Source: an uncultured Collinsella sp.
GTDB lineage: Bacteria > Actinomycetota > Coriobacteriia > Coriobacteriales > Coriobacteriaceae
NCBI GenBank assembly: GCA_958447915.1
Contig: CAUDCB010000065.1
Coordinates: 1-9,819 of the forward strand
DNA length: 9,819 nt
Direction of reading: 5' to 3'
Under the pieces are notes generated by a model. It had not been told where the DNA came from. It saw only the letters and a list, made by a program, of their open reading frames with translations, and did not search any database. Made by a program: the position numbers and the translations under genes. This document shows positions 1-6,413 of the stretch, in pieces; position 1 is the stretch's first letter; every line of letters starts with the position of its first letter.

Positions 1-1105
1 TGTTGTACCAGTCCTGCCACGTGGGCGGGCAGTACTTTTTTGCCGCTGCCGGGGTAAGCGTGGAGCCATAGTTGGCGCCCAGGTAGGCAACGTGGGCAGA
101 GACGCCCTCGCTCCAGCTACCAAAGCTCCGCCAGCCGCCGCCGCGGGCGCTCCAGCCCCAGGCGTTATAGGAGCCGGCACAATAGAGGCCCTTGCTGCTC
201 TCGATGCAGGCGATGGCGGGGGACCAACGGGGATCGACGCCGGTATTCCAGGCGGCGACGGCAAAGTTATAGCCCTGGCCTGCCATGGGGGAACCGGCGA
301 GGTAGTTGTCGATGCGGCTTGTCCACTCGTTGATAAACGAGTCGTAATCGGCGTTGCCGGTATTGGGTTTGTTCACCGTGGTATCGATGGTGGTGTTGGA
401 GTTGGTGGCCTGACTGTTGGAGTTATTGCCACTCACGCCGGTACCCGCGAGCTTCTCGGCGGCAGCGGCCTTGTCGGCCTCGAGCTTTGCCAGCTCGGCG
501 GCATTTTCCTGCTCGGCCTTTGCCTGCGCCTCGCTGCGGAGCTGCTGAGCCTGCGCCAGCGCATCCTCGGCATTTTTCTGCTCGCCCTCGAGTTGAGACT
601 TGGCCTGATCGAGCTCGGTTTTGTTCTGCTCGAGCTCGGTTTGCATCTTGTTAAGCTCTTCGATCTCGTCGACGCTCGAGCTCGTAATCTGGTTGGTGTA
701 CTTGCAAGTGGTGATAAAGTCGCCCAGGCTTTGCGTGTTCACCAGGAAGCTCACGATGGGGCTGGTGCCCTTCTGGTACTTATACAGATCGCGCATGGCA
801 GAGCTTGCCTTGGCCTGCTGCTCGGGTAGCTCGGCCTCAATCTTATCGATGTTCGCCTCATTGGAGTCGATCTGCTTTTGCAGATCCTCGAGCTTGGTAC
901 GGGCGTCGTTGTAGGCGCTCGTAGCGTTCTCGATTTTTTTCTGGGCGGCGGAAAGCTGATCCTGCGTTGCCTGCGAGGCGGCATAGGCCGCGACGGGGGA
1001 GAGCATCGGCGTGGCCGTCAGCGCGACGGCGAGCGCGGCGTTCGTGATGATACGAGCCGGCTTCGACGCGATGAGCGCTGCGGTGCGATGGTTCGAATGC
1101 TGCAT
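1..1105 (-). CDS. Secreted coiled-coil protein with C-terminal lysozyme-like domain (peptidoglycan hydrolase), 3' end outside window
   Basis: The reading frame opens with ATG at 1105 after GAGGG about five bases upstream and stays open for 368 residues to the window edge, so the C-terminus is missing. Residues 1-42 form a long signal peptide (basic start, hydrophobic 23-41, ending AYA before A43). Residues 45-225 are rich in Ala, Glu, Gln and Lys with heptad spacing, a coiled coil like the N-terminal part of PcsB-type wall hydrolases. A Ser/Asn/Thr-rich linker covers about 222-250. Residues 255-368 resemble a lysozyme or lytic transglycosylase fold: IACIESSKG with E302 as likely catalytic acid, then NAWGW at 314-318, and an SW..GV..H..YL stretch. 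Family knowledge suggests cleavage of glycan strands outside the cell, with the coiled coil regulating or docking. The hydrolase activity is inferred. PcsB itself carries a CHAP domain instead, so this is a different pairing. Confidence 0.8.
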   Translation of the reverse strand, partial: MQHSNHRTAALIASKPARIITNAALAVALTATPMLSPVAAYAASQATQDQLSAAQKKIENATSAYNDARTKLEDLQKQIDSNEANIDKIEAELPEQQAKASSAMRDLYKYQKGTSPIVSFLVNTQSLGDFITTCKYTNQITSSSVDEIEELNKMQTELEQNKTELDQAKSQLEGEQKNAEDALAQAQQLRSEAQAKAEQENAAELAKLEADKAAAAEKLAGTGVSGNNSNSQATNSNTTIDTTVNKPNTGNADYDSFINEWTSRIDNYLAGSPMAGQGYNFAVAAWNTGVDPRWSPAIACIESSKGLYCAGSYNAWGWSARGGGWRSFGSWSEGVSAHVAYLGANYGSTLTPAAAKKYCPPTWQDWYN

Positions 1106-1147
1106 CCAGTCCCTCTGCAATCAATCGTAGGTTATTGGTCGAGGTGT

Positions 1148-1214
1148 ATTCTACTACTGCTTTCGACCTCAACTTGAACCTTAAAGGTTCTAAAGGGTCA
1201 AGTTGAACTTGAGG
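1148..1214 (-). promoter_or_regulatory. Putative promoter and double palindromic operator of the hydrolase gene
   Basis: On the minus strand a -10-like TAGAAT lies at 1153-1148; no good -35 box stands at the normal distance. Just upstream are two perfect odd-length palindromes: GAACCTTAAAGGTTC (1176-1190, 7+1+7) and TCAAGTTGAACTTGA (1198-1212, 7+1+7). Their centres, 1183 and 1205, are 22 bp apart, about two helical turns. A separate 9-bp inverted pair (1169-1177 with 1198-1206) overlaps them. The first palindrome would sit near -42 of a start site around 1141. This is typical of an activator or repressor site when the -35 is poor, but the regulator is unknown. The rest of the 1106-1498 gap holds a third partial match (AGTTCAACTTTAAC near 1260-1274) and the ligase promoter; I see no convincing gene there. 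Confidence 0.4.
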
Positions 1215-1412
1215 CTTTGGCCTTGACCTGCGGGAATGGTGAATTGTTGAGAAACCATAGAGTTCAACTTTAACGTTACGGCACCCTGTTTGTGAGGGTT
1301 TTGGCTGTAAAAGTTGCCCTCACGTGGGGTTTTGCAACTACAAGGTCCCATCGCGGTGAGCTTGGCCTTCATGCTGGATAATTACGCCGATTGCCATAGA
1401 TACGGTGGAGCT

Positions 1413-1442
1413 TTGGGTGCCGGCGGCTCGGCACGCTAGAAT
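1413..1442 (+). promoter_or_regulatory. Putative promoter of the D-Asp ligase gene
   Basis: TTGGGT at 1413-1418 and TAGAAT at 1437-1442 are separated by 18 bases, and the gene's ribosome binding site AGGAAG (1488-1493) and ATG (1499) follow. The spacer contains a 6-bp inverted repeat (GTGCCG at 1417-1422 with CGGCAC at 1429-1434), which may be an operator or chance in G+C-rich DNA. Both boxes match the sigma-70-type consensus only in part. Confidence 0.35.
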
Positions 1443-1498
1443 AAATCAGTTGCACAAAGACCGCCCGTCGTGTGGGCAGTTCATGATAGGAAGTTTCC

Positions 1499-2755
1499 AT
1501 GGCATTGCAGTTTACAGAGCGCGAGTTTATTCCCGTGCTGCTCGGCGGCGACATCAACGCGTATTCGGTGGCGCGCGCCTTCTACGAGGAGTATCAGATC
1601 AAGAGCCTGGTCTTTGGCAAGTATCAGACGGGCCCTGCGTATCGCAGCCAGATTATCGACTACACGCCTAATGTGGATATCGACACCATGCCCGTGATGC
1701 TTAAGACCGTCAACGGTATCGCTCGGGCACATGCCGACAAGACGATTGTCCTGATGGGCTGCGGCGATAACTATGTTGCCCTGGTGGCCCAGGCCAAGGA
1801 TGCCAACGAGCTGGCGGATAACATCGTTGCGCCTTACGCGCCCTATAGCATGCTTGAGCAGTGCCAGAAGAAGGAGATCTTCTACGAGCTGTGCGAGAAG
1901 CACGGTGTGCCCTATCCGCATACGTTTACCTTTACTGCGCAGATGCTCAACACGCAAGGAGAGGCGCCTGCCGAGGTGCTCGACCAGATCGACTTTTCCT
2001 ACCCGATGATCCTGAAGCCTTCCGACGGCATCATGTGGTGGCAGCATGAGTTCGAGGGTCAGAAGAAGGCTTATGAGATTGCCGACCGCGCCGAGCTGGA
2101 GCAGGTTATCCGCGATTCCTATGCCAGTGGCTACACCGATGACCTGATTTTGCAGGATCGCGTGCCCGGCAACGACGAGTACATGCGCGTGCTCACCAGC
2201 TATTCTGACCGCAACGGCAAGGTTCGCATGATGTGCCTTGGTCACGTGCTGCTCGAGGAGCATCAGCCCCATGGCGTCGGTAATCACGCCTGCATCATCA
2301 CCGAGCCCAATGATGAGCTTATGAGTGGCGTGCGCAAGCTGCTCGAGGACCTTCACTTTGTGGGCTATTCCAACTTTGACGTCAAGTATGACGAGCGCGA
2401 TGGCTCGTTTAAGTTCTTTGACTTTAACACCCGTCAGGGCCGCAGCAACTACTACGTAACCAACAGCGGCTTTAACGTTGCCAAGTACGTGGTGGATGAG
2501 TACGTCTATAACCGCCCGTTTGAGCCGGAGTTTGTGACGGCGAAGGACGAGGCGCTGTGGATGGTCGTTCCCATGGGCGTCGTCGACAAGTACGTCAAGG
2601 CTCCCGAGCTGCGCGCGAAGGTGCATCGTCTTGCCAAGGAGGGCAAGGGCGCCGATCCCTCGTTTATGAAGGGAGACTTTGTCTTTAACCGCTGGTTGCG
2701 CATGTGGCACACCAAACTGCGTCACTATAAGCTGTTCAAGACGTATTACAAGTAG
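1499..2755 (+). CDS. ATP-grasp carboxylate-amine ligase, probable D-aspartate ligase for the peptidoglycan cross-bridge
   Basis: A 418-residue protein starting at ATG 1499, five bases after AGGAAG. The N-terminus (EFIPVLLGGDINAYSVARAF, residues 9-28) matches what I remember of the Enterococcus faecium D-aspartate ligase Asl-fm and its carboxylate-amine ligase relatives. ATP-grasp features follow in order: PMILKPSD with K173 for nucleotide binding, LILQDRVPG at 216-224 in the hinge, GYSNFDVKY at 289-297, and the metal-binding FDFNTRQGRSNYY at 308-320 (D308, N310, R312). The family activates a carboxylate as acyl phosphate and joins it to an amine. For Asl-fm these are the beta-carboxylate of D-Asp and the epsilon-amine of Lys3 in the UDP-MurNAc precursor, in the cytosol. 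The racemase encoded next, 84 bases downstream, supports D-Asp as substrate, as this pair also occurs in E. faecium. The acceptor diamino acid here is unknown. A different amino-acid ligation is possible. Confidence 0.8.
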   Translation: MALQFTEREFIPVLLGGDINAYSVARAFYEEYQIKSLVFGKYQTGPAYRSQIIDYTPNVDIDTMPVMLKTVNGIARAHADKTIVLMGCGDNYVALVAQAKDANELADNIVAPYAPYSMLEQCQKKEIFYELCEKHGVPYPHTFTFTAQMLNTQGEAPAEVLDQIDFSYPMILKPSDGIMWWQHEFEGQKKAYEIADRAELEQVIRDSYASGYTDDLILQDRVPGNDEYMRVLTSYSDRNGKVRMMCLGHVLLEEHQPHGVGNHACIITEPNDELMSGVRKLLEDLHFVGYSNFDVKYDERDGSFKFFDFNTRQGRSNYYVTNSGFNVAKYVVDEYVYNRPFEPEFVTAKDEALWMVVPMGVVDKYVKAPELRAKVHRLAKEGKGADPSFMKGDFVFNRWLRMWHTKLRHYKLFKTYYK

Positions 2756-2764
2756 ACGAGCGTG

Positions 2765-2818
2765 GCGCCCGTCCGGTATGTATCGGGCGGGCGCGGGTAT
2801 GATACGCGCAATTGCGCG
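2765..2818 (+). promoter_or_regulatory. Hairpin, -10-like box and palindrome between ligase and racemase genes
   Basis: A 10-bp stem with one G-U pair (2765-2774 with 2785-2794, loop of 10) starts ten bases after the ligase stop. It has no T-tract, so it is not a standard terminator. TATGAT at 2798-2803 looks like a -10 box 36 bases before the racemase start but has no clear -35. It is followed by a perfect 14-bp palindrome, CGCGCAATTGCGCG (2805-2818), which would cover the start site. This may give the racemase its own regulated promoter; the two genes could still be co-transcribed. Confidence 0.35.
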
Positions 2819-2839
2819 GGCGTCACCAAGGAGGCGGCG

Positions 2840-3586
2840 ATGGAAAAGCTGGGAGTTATCGGCGGCATGGGCGCCGAGGCCACGTCGTATTACTACGACC
2901 AGGTAGTACGCCATACGGCGGCTACGTGCGACCAGGAGCATATCGACATGGTGGTGCTTTCCAAGTCGACCATGCCCGACCGCACGCTGGCCATCAAGAC
3001 CGGTGAGCATACCGAGCTGCTGGCGACCATGAAGGAGTGTGCCCAAGCACTCGAGTCGCTGGGCTGCGCGCACATAGCGATTCCCTGTAACACGTCACAC
3101 TACTTCTACGATCAGATTCAGTCGTTTACGAAGGTGCCGATTATCCACATGCCGCGTGAGTCGGTGCGCTATGCCCTTGCGGGTGCGGTGATGGGGGAGT
3201 GCGAGTTCGACCCCAACCTGAGCATGCCGGCCGAGCCGGTGCGCAAGATTGGCATCATGGGCACCGACGGAACCGTGGGCGCGGGCGTCTACGGCCGCGA
3301 ATGCGAGGCTGCGGGTGTTGAGGTCGTCTATCCCAGCGAGAAACGTCAGAACGATGTGATGTCGCTTATCTACGATGATGTGAAAGCCGGACGTGAGCCC
3401 GATATGGATAAGTTCGACCGCGTGATGTGGGAGTTCGCCCGTAGCGGCTGCGACCGTGTCATTCTGGCCTGCACCGAGCTATCGGTGCTGCAGAAGTATC
3501 GAGAGATGCCCGAGATCACCCTTGATGCGATGGATGTCCTGGTACGCGAGTCCATCATCCGCAGCGGCGCCCTCTACCGCCTATAA
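2840..3586 (+). CDS. Aspartate/glutamate racemase family protein, probable aspartate racemase
   Basis: A 248-residue protein. The frame is open further upstream to an ATG at 2762, but the start at 2840 is preferred because AAGGAGG (2828-2834) sits five bases before it and the family's conserved N-terminus MEKLGVIGGMGAEAT begins there. The two catalytic cysteines of these cofactor-independent racemases are present: C83 in IPCNTSH and C211 in LACTELS. GTDGTV at 141-146 opens the second half-domain. Length is normal (about 230-250). The reaction is L-Asp to D-Asp by a two-base mechanism in the cytosol. Placed just after a D-aspartate ligase-type gene, it most likely supplies D-Asp for the wall cross-bridge. 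Glutamate or a broad amino-acid range cannot be excluded from sequence; true MurI glutamate racemases have somewhat different motifs. Confidence 0.85.
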   Translation: MEKLGVIGGMGAEATSYYYDQVVRHTAATCDQEHIDMVVLSKSTMPDRTLAIKTGEHTELLATMKECAQALESLGCAHIAIPCNTSHYFYDQIQSFTKVPIIHMPRESVRYALAGAVMGECEFDPNLSMPAEPVRKIGIMGTDGTVGAGVYGRECEAAGVEVVYPSEKRQNDVMSLIYDDVKAGREPDMDKFDRVMWEFARSGCDRVILACTELSVLQKYREMPEITLDAMDVLVRESIIRSGALYRL

Positions 3587-3592
3587 CCCTCG

Positions 3593-3630
3593 ACCTGCCA
3601 AAAAGGGACAGGTTTATTTTGGCAGGTTTT
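3593..3630 (+). terminator. GGGACAG-type palindromic element acting as likely terminator after the racemase gene
   Basis: Seven bases past the racemase stop, ACCTGCCAAAA (3593-3603) pairs perfectly with TTTTGGCAGGT (3617-3627) around a 13-base loop containing GGGACAGG, and TTTT follows the 3' arm. It fits an intrinsic terminator in the plus direction. The GGGACAG heptamer also occurs at 6277-6283, and GGGGACG opens the palindrome at 6220-6263, so it may belong to a dispersed repeat family. Confidence 0.6.
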
Positions 3631-3645
3631 ATCTGGGAAAACAGT

Positions 3646-3683
3646 AAAGGCCTCGGCTCGTTTGGTGCGAGCCGAGGCCTTTT
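3646..3683. terminator. Strong bidirectional intrinsic terminator between convergent genes
   Basis: AAAGGCCTCGGCTCG (3646-3660) pairs over 15 bp with 3668-3682 around a 7-base loop TTTGGTG. The arms start with AAA and end with TTTT, so a U-tract follows the stem on both strands. It lies between the end of the racemase gene (plus) and the end of the EcfT gene (minus) and should terminate both. Confidence 0.9.
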
Positions 3684-3710
3684 GCATTTGCCGGTTGCTG
3701 CCAGCGATTG

Positions 3711-4457
3711 CTAGAACAGGAAGCCGATGGAGATAAGGGCGATGCTGATGATGAGTACGGCGATATCCAGGCTTTTGATGGGGTAGCGCTTATACGAACT
3801 CGCACGCGTGCGCAGGTAGAAGCCGCGCTGCTCGGCAGCAAGTGCGGTGGCATCGGTCTTGCCCACACTCGAAATAAGCAGTGGCACGCACAGCGGCAGC
3901 ATGAGTTTGAGTTTCTTGACGGGATTCTTAGTGTCGTATTCGACGCCGCGTGCAGTCTGCGCCTCCATGATGGCGTTCATTTCCTGGCCAAATACCGGCA
4001 CAAAGCGCAGCGCCGTGGTAAAGGTGAAGGCATAGCGATATGGCACGTGCAGCACCTCGACGCAGGCGTTGGCGAGGTCGTTGAGCTTGGTCACCATAAG
4101 CATGAGGATGAGTGGCAGCGCCACGCCCAACAGGCGTAGGCAGGCCTTCGATCCGGTAATGAGGCCCGTGTCGGTGATAAAGCCCCACACCACGTTGCCG
4201 TCGCGCATAAAGGCCAGCTGAAGCACCAGCATGATAAGCGCGAGCGGAATCAGCAGCTTGAGTAGTGAGAGCAGACGGTCGACGACGCCGGCGTAGGCGC
4301 CCAGTGCAAGGGTGAGCGCCAAAAAGCCCAACAGCGCCACGTAGGTATCGGACAGGAAGATGCCGATGATGATGGCGGCGGCAAGGCCCAGTTTGACGAC
4401 CGGGTTCAAGCGGTGCAGCAGTGTGTCGCCCGGCATATAGTCGATGACGTTAACCAC
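3711..4457 (-). CDS. ecfT: ECF transporter transmembrane component EcfT
   Basis: A 248-residue CbiQ/EcfT-type membrane protein that couples ATPase movement to the substrate-binding S subunit. It has about six hydrophobic segments (roughly 21-36, 38-55, 62-84, 105-125, 186-199, 229-247). The cytoplasmic coupling region carries both family signatures: ALRFVPVFGQEM at 149-160, the A-R-G box in EAQTARG (165-171), and the second box AAEQRGF (207-213), where Q replaces the more usual A before RG. The start is GTG at 4457, inside the end of the ATPase gene: GTGGTTAA is shared, an 8-base overlap that implies translational coupling, with GAGGAG upstream. The family-typical MPGDTLLHRLNP begins at residue 8, so an ATG start there is possible. 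It holds the only tryptophan (W91) in the three transporter proteins. Confidence 0.93.
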   Translation of the reverse strand: MVNVIDYMPGDTLLHRLNPVVKLGLAAAIIIGIFLSDTYVALLGFLALTLALGAYAGVVDRLLSLLKLLIPLALIMLVLQLAFMRDGNVVWGFITDTGLITGSKACLRLLGVALPLILMLMVTKLNDLANACVEVLHVPYRYAFTFTTALRFVPVFGQEMNAIMEAQTARGVEYDTKNPVKKLKLMLPLCVPLLISSVGKTDATALAAEQRGFYLRTRASSYKRYPIKSLDIAVLIISIALISIGFLF

Positions 4458-6201
4458 GGTGGACCATCTCCTCGGTAATGCGAACGATATCGGTGACCTC
4501 GCTCACCTGTGCAAAGGCGGGAGAGACGGAGGATGCCAGACGACGAGAAAGCTCTATGACCTGAGGTGGCTCAACGTAGGCTTGCTGCATGAGCTCGCAG
4601 TTCGAGAACAGCTCGTGCGTGCGGCCGCGCTCGAGGATGCGGCCGTCGGCCATCACCACGATGTGCTCGGCAAAGTCGGATACGACTTCCATGTCGTGGC
4701 AGACCATGATGACGGCGCAGCCGCGCTCGGCCATGGTGCGCACCGTCTCCATCACGGTCATGCACTCACGGTAGTCAAGGCCGCTCGTGGGCTCGTCGAG
4801 CACCACGATTTTGGGCTCTACGACCACGACGGAGGCGAGTGCCACCATCTGGCGCTGACCGCGCGAGAGCGAGAAGGGCGCCTCGTCGGCCGGCAAGCCA
4901 AAGCGGTCGATGACGAGCTGGGCGCGACGCAGCGCCTCGGCACGGTCGATGCCGGCAAGCTCCAGGCCAAAGGCGACCTCGTCGAGCACAGTGTCCTTGC
5001 AGATCTGGCGGTCGGGGTTTTGGAAGAGGGTTGCGACTTCGCGGGCGATGCGGCTTGTGGGAACGGCTGCGGTATCCAGTCCCGTGACACGCACGCTGCC
5101 CGAGGCGGGCTTAAGCAGGCCTGTGAGCAGCTTGGTGAGCGTGGTCTTGCCGGCGCCGTTTTGGCCGACGATGCCCATGAGCTCGCCGGGATAGAGGGTC
5201 AGGTTGAGGTCGTGGACGGCGGCGCCGCCATTGGGATAGGCAAACTCAACGTGATCGAAGGTGAGCACGGGCTCGGCGTCCTTGGCGTGCGGGCGCAACG
5301 ACGGTGCGTGCGGTGAGCCGGCGGGTGCCTGAATGTCACTGCTTGCGTGTGCGGGGTCGACGATGTCCGTAATCAGGCGCTCGGCCTCATCAACATCCAA
5401 ACAGGGAGTGCCGCCGGCAAGGCCATCGGCCTCGAGGCTGTTGAAAATGCGCGTGACACGCGGGCAATCGACGCCGATGGCGCGGAGCTCATCGGCGTGC
5501 ACGAAGACCTCGTGCGGCTCGCCCTGTAGCGCGATTTCGCCATGATTGAGCACGAGCACGCGGTTGCAATACTCCGAAAGCAGGGCGACTTTTTGCTCAA
5601 CGACGACGATGGTGATGCCGAGCGCACGGTTGGCCTCACGCAGGGTCTCGAAGACCAGCGTGGAGCTGGCGGGGTCGAGCGCCGCGGTGGGCTCGTCGAG
5701 CACGAGCACGCGCGGACGCATGGCGAGGATGGCGGCGATGGCAACCTTTTGCTTTTGGCCTCCCGAAAGCGTGGCGATCTCGCGGTCGCGCAGGTCGCTG
5801 ATGCCGACGGTCTCGAGCGTCTCGCTCACACGTCGCTCGATCTGGTCGTGGGGAACGCCAAAGTTCTCCAGGCCAAAAAGCATCTCGTCCTCGACGACCG
5901 AGGCGACCATTTGCGTGTCGATGTCTTGCAGCACGCTGCCGACAATCTGCGATATGTCGGTGAGCGAGACCTCGCAGGTGTCGTGGCCGTCAACTAACAC
6001 GGAGCCATAAAAGGCGCCGGTGTAGTGGTGAGGCACGGCGCCCGACAGACAGGCGGCAAGTGTGGACTTGCCGGCGCCCGAAGGACCGATAATGCCGATG
6101 AAATCTCCCTTGTTCACGCTGAGCGAGATGTGACTGAGCGCCTGCTCGGTCTGCGTGCCATAGGAGAACGAGACATCTTCGACGTCGATGATCGTTTCCA
6201 T
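4450..6201 (-). CDS. ecfA: Fused double ECF ATPase (EcfA1-EcfA2 in one chain)
   Basis: 583 residues with two ABC ATPase domains joined by a linker at about 240-310. Domain 1: Walker A GPSGAGKST (39-47), Q-loop Q92, signature LSGGQ (145-149), Walker B LVLDE (166-170), and VVVEQK at 200-204, where the switch histidine position is Q203. Domain 2: Walker A GQNGAGKTT (346-354), Q-loop Q394, signature LSRGQ (445-449), Walker B VVLDE (466-470), switch H502 in VCHDME. It powers uptake with EcfT and the S protein at the inner face of the membrane. ABC sites are built from Walker A of one domain and the signature of the other, so the domain-1 site collects both deviations (Q203 and LSRGQ) while the other site is standard. 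The start ATG 6201 follows AAAGG by five bases. It contains no tryptophan. It overlaps ecfT by 8 bases and lies 212 bases after the S gene. Confidence 0.93.
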   Translation of the reverse strand: METIIDVEDVSFSYGTQTEQALSHISLSVNKGDFIGIIGPSGAGKSTLAACLSGAVPHHYTGAFYGSVLVDGHDTCEVSLTDISQIVGSVLQDIDTQMVASVVEDEMLFGLENFGVPHDQIERRVSETLETVGISDLRDREIATLSGGQKQKVAIAAILAMRPRVLVLDEPTAALDPASSTLVFETLREANRALGITIVVVEQKVALLSEYCNRVLVLNHGEIALQGEPHEVFVHADELRAIGVDCPRVTRIFNSLEADGLAGGTPCLDVDEAERLITDIVDPAHASSDIQAPAGSPHAPSLRPHAKDAEPVLTFDHVEFAYPNGGAAVHDLNLTLYPGELMGIVGQNGAGKTTLTKLLTGLLKPASGSVRVTGLDTAAVPTSRIAREVATLFQNPDRQICKDTVLDEVAFGLELAGIDRAEALRRAQLVIDRFGLPADEAPFSLSRGQRQMVALASVVVVEPKIVVLDEPTSGLDYRECMTVMETVRTMAERGCAVIMVCHDMEVVSDFAEHIVVMADGRILERGRTHELFSNCELMQQAYVEPPQVIELSRRLASSVSPAFAQVSEVTDIVRITEEMVHRG

Positions 6202-6219
6202 GGATACCTTTCAGAGTCA

Positions 6220-6263
6220 TTGGGGACGTTCTTACATGACTAGTCGTTTAAGAACGTCCCCAA
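6220..6263. repeat. GGGGACG palindrome upstream of the ATPase gene (REP-like element)
   Basis: Perfect 15-bp arms, TTGGGGACGTTCTTA (6220-6234) and its complement at 6249-6263, enclose a 14-base loop that itself contains the palindrome GACTAGTC. It sits about ten bases upstream of the ATPase gene's AAAGG, in its mRNA. There is no T-tract, so it is not a terminator. A neighbouring GGGACAG (6277-6283) repeats the heptamer in the palindrome at 3593-3630. I recall similar GGGGACGTTCTTA-type sequences in Collinsella genomes, but copy number was not checked. Confidence 0.65.
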
Positions 6264-6306
6264 GAGCTAGTTGTCTGGGACAGTCTTTGGTGGTGGAGCG
6301 CGGATA

Positions 6307-6407
6307 CGGCTTTACGAGGGGCCCCAGGTTGGCGCGAAAGAGGAGCGAAGCGTACTTGGGTACGCGAGCGACGAATGAACGCCAAGATGGGGTGGCTCGT
6401 AAAGCCG
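6307..6407. repeat. 101-bp imperfect palindrome between S-component and ATPase genes
   Basis: Arms of 28 bases (6307-6334 and 6380-6407) pair at 23 positions with no gaps: 12 bp perfect (CGGCTTTACGAG), a 3-base mismatch, CCCCA, a 2-base mismatch, then TTGGCG. The 45-base loop contains a second hairpin, GCGTAC (6350-6355) with GTACGC (6360-6365) around TTGG. As transcribed it begins seven bases after the S gene's stop codon. It has no T-tract. It may protect the upstream message, act as a processing site, or be a decayed mobile repeat. Confidence 0.65.
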
Positions 6408-6413
6408 AGCGGG

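Noticed and set aside
92..829. 245-codon plus-strand open frame opposite the wall hydrolase
   Set aside because: The minus frame has a signal peptide, coiled coil and lysozyme-like motifs; the plus frame is Gly/Ala/Leu-rich without motifs.
1195..1214. True SoxR operator
   Set aside because: It resembles the SoxR core but has an extra central base and is not set between good -35 and -10 boxes, so only a generic palindromic operator is claimed.
1190..1372. A 60-codon minus-strand open frame in the hydrolase-ligase gap
   Set aside because: No ribosome binding site precedes its ATG, the peptide has no recognisable domain, and its 3' end runs into the palindromes at 1176-1212. It might be a decayed repeat; I do not call it a gene.
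1481..3073. Long 530-codon minus-strand open frame opposite the ligase and racemase genes
   Set aside because: It is the mirror of real codons in G+C-rich DNA. The plus-strand proteins have clear family motifs and ribosome binding sites; this one has neither.
4444..5316. 290-codon plus-strand open frame opposite the ATPase gene
   Set aside because: Antisense shadow of the second ABC domain, whose Walker and signature motifs are intact on the minus strand.
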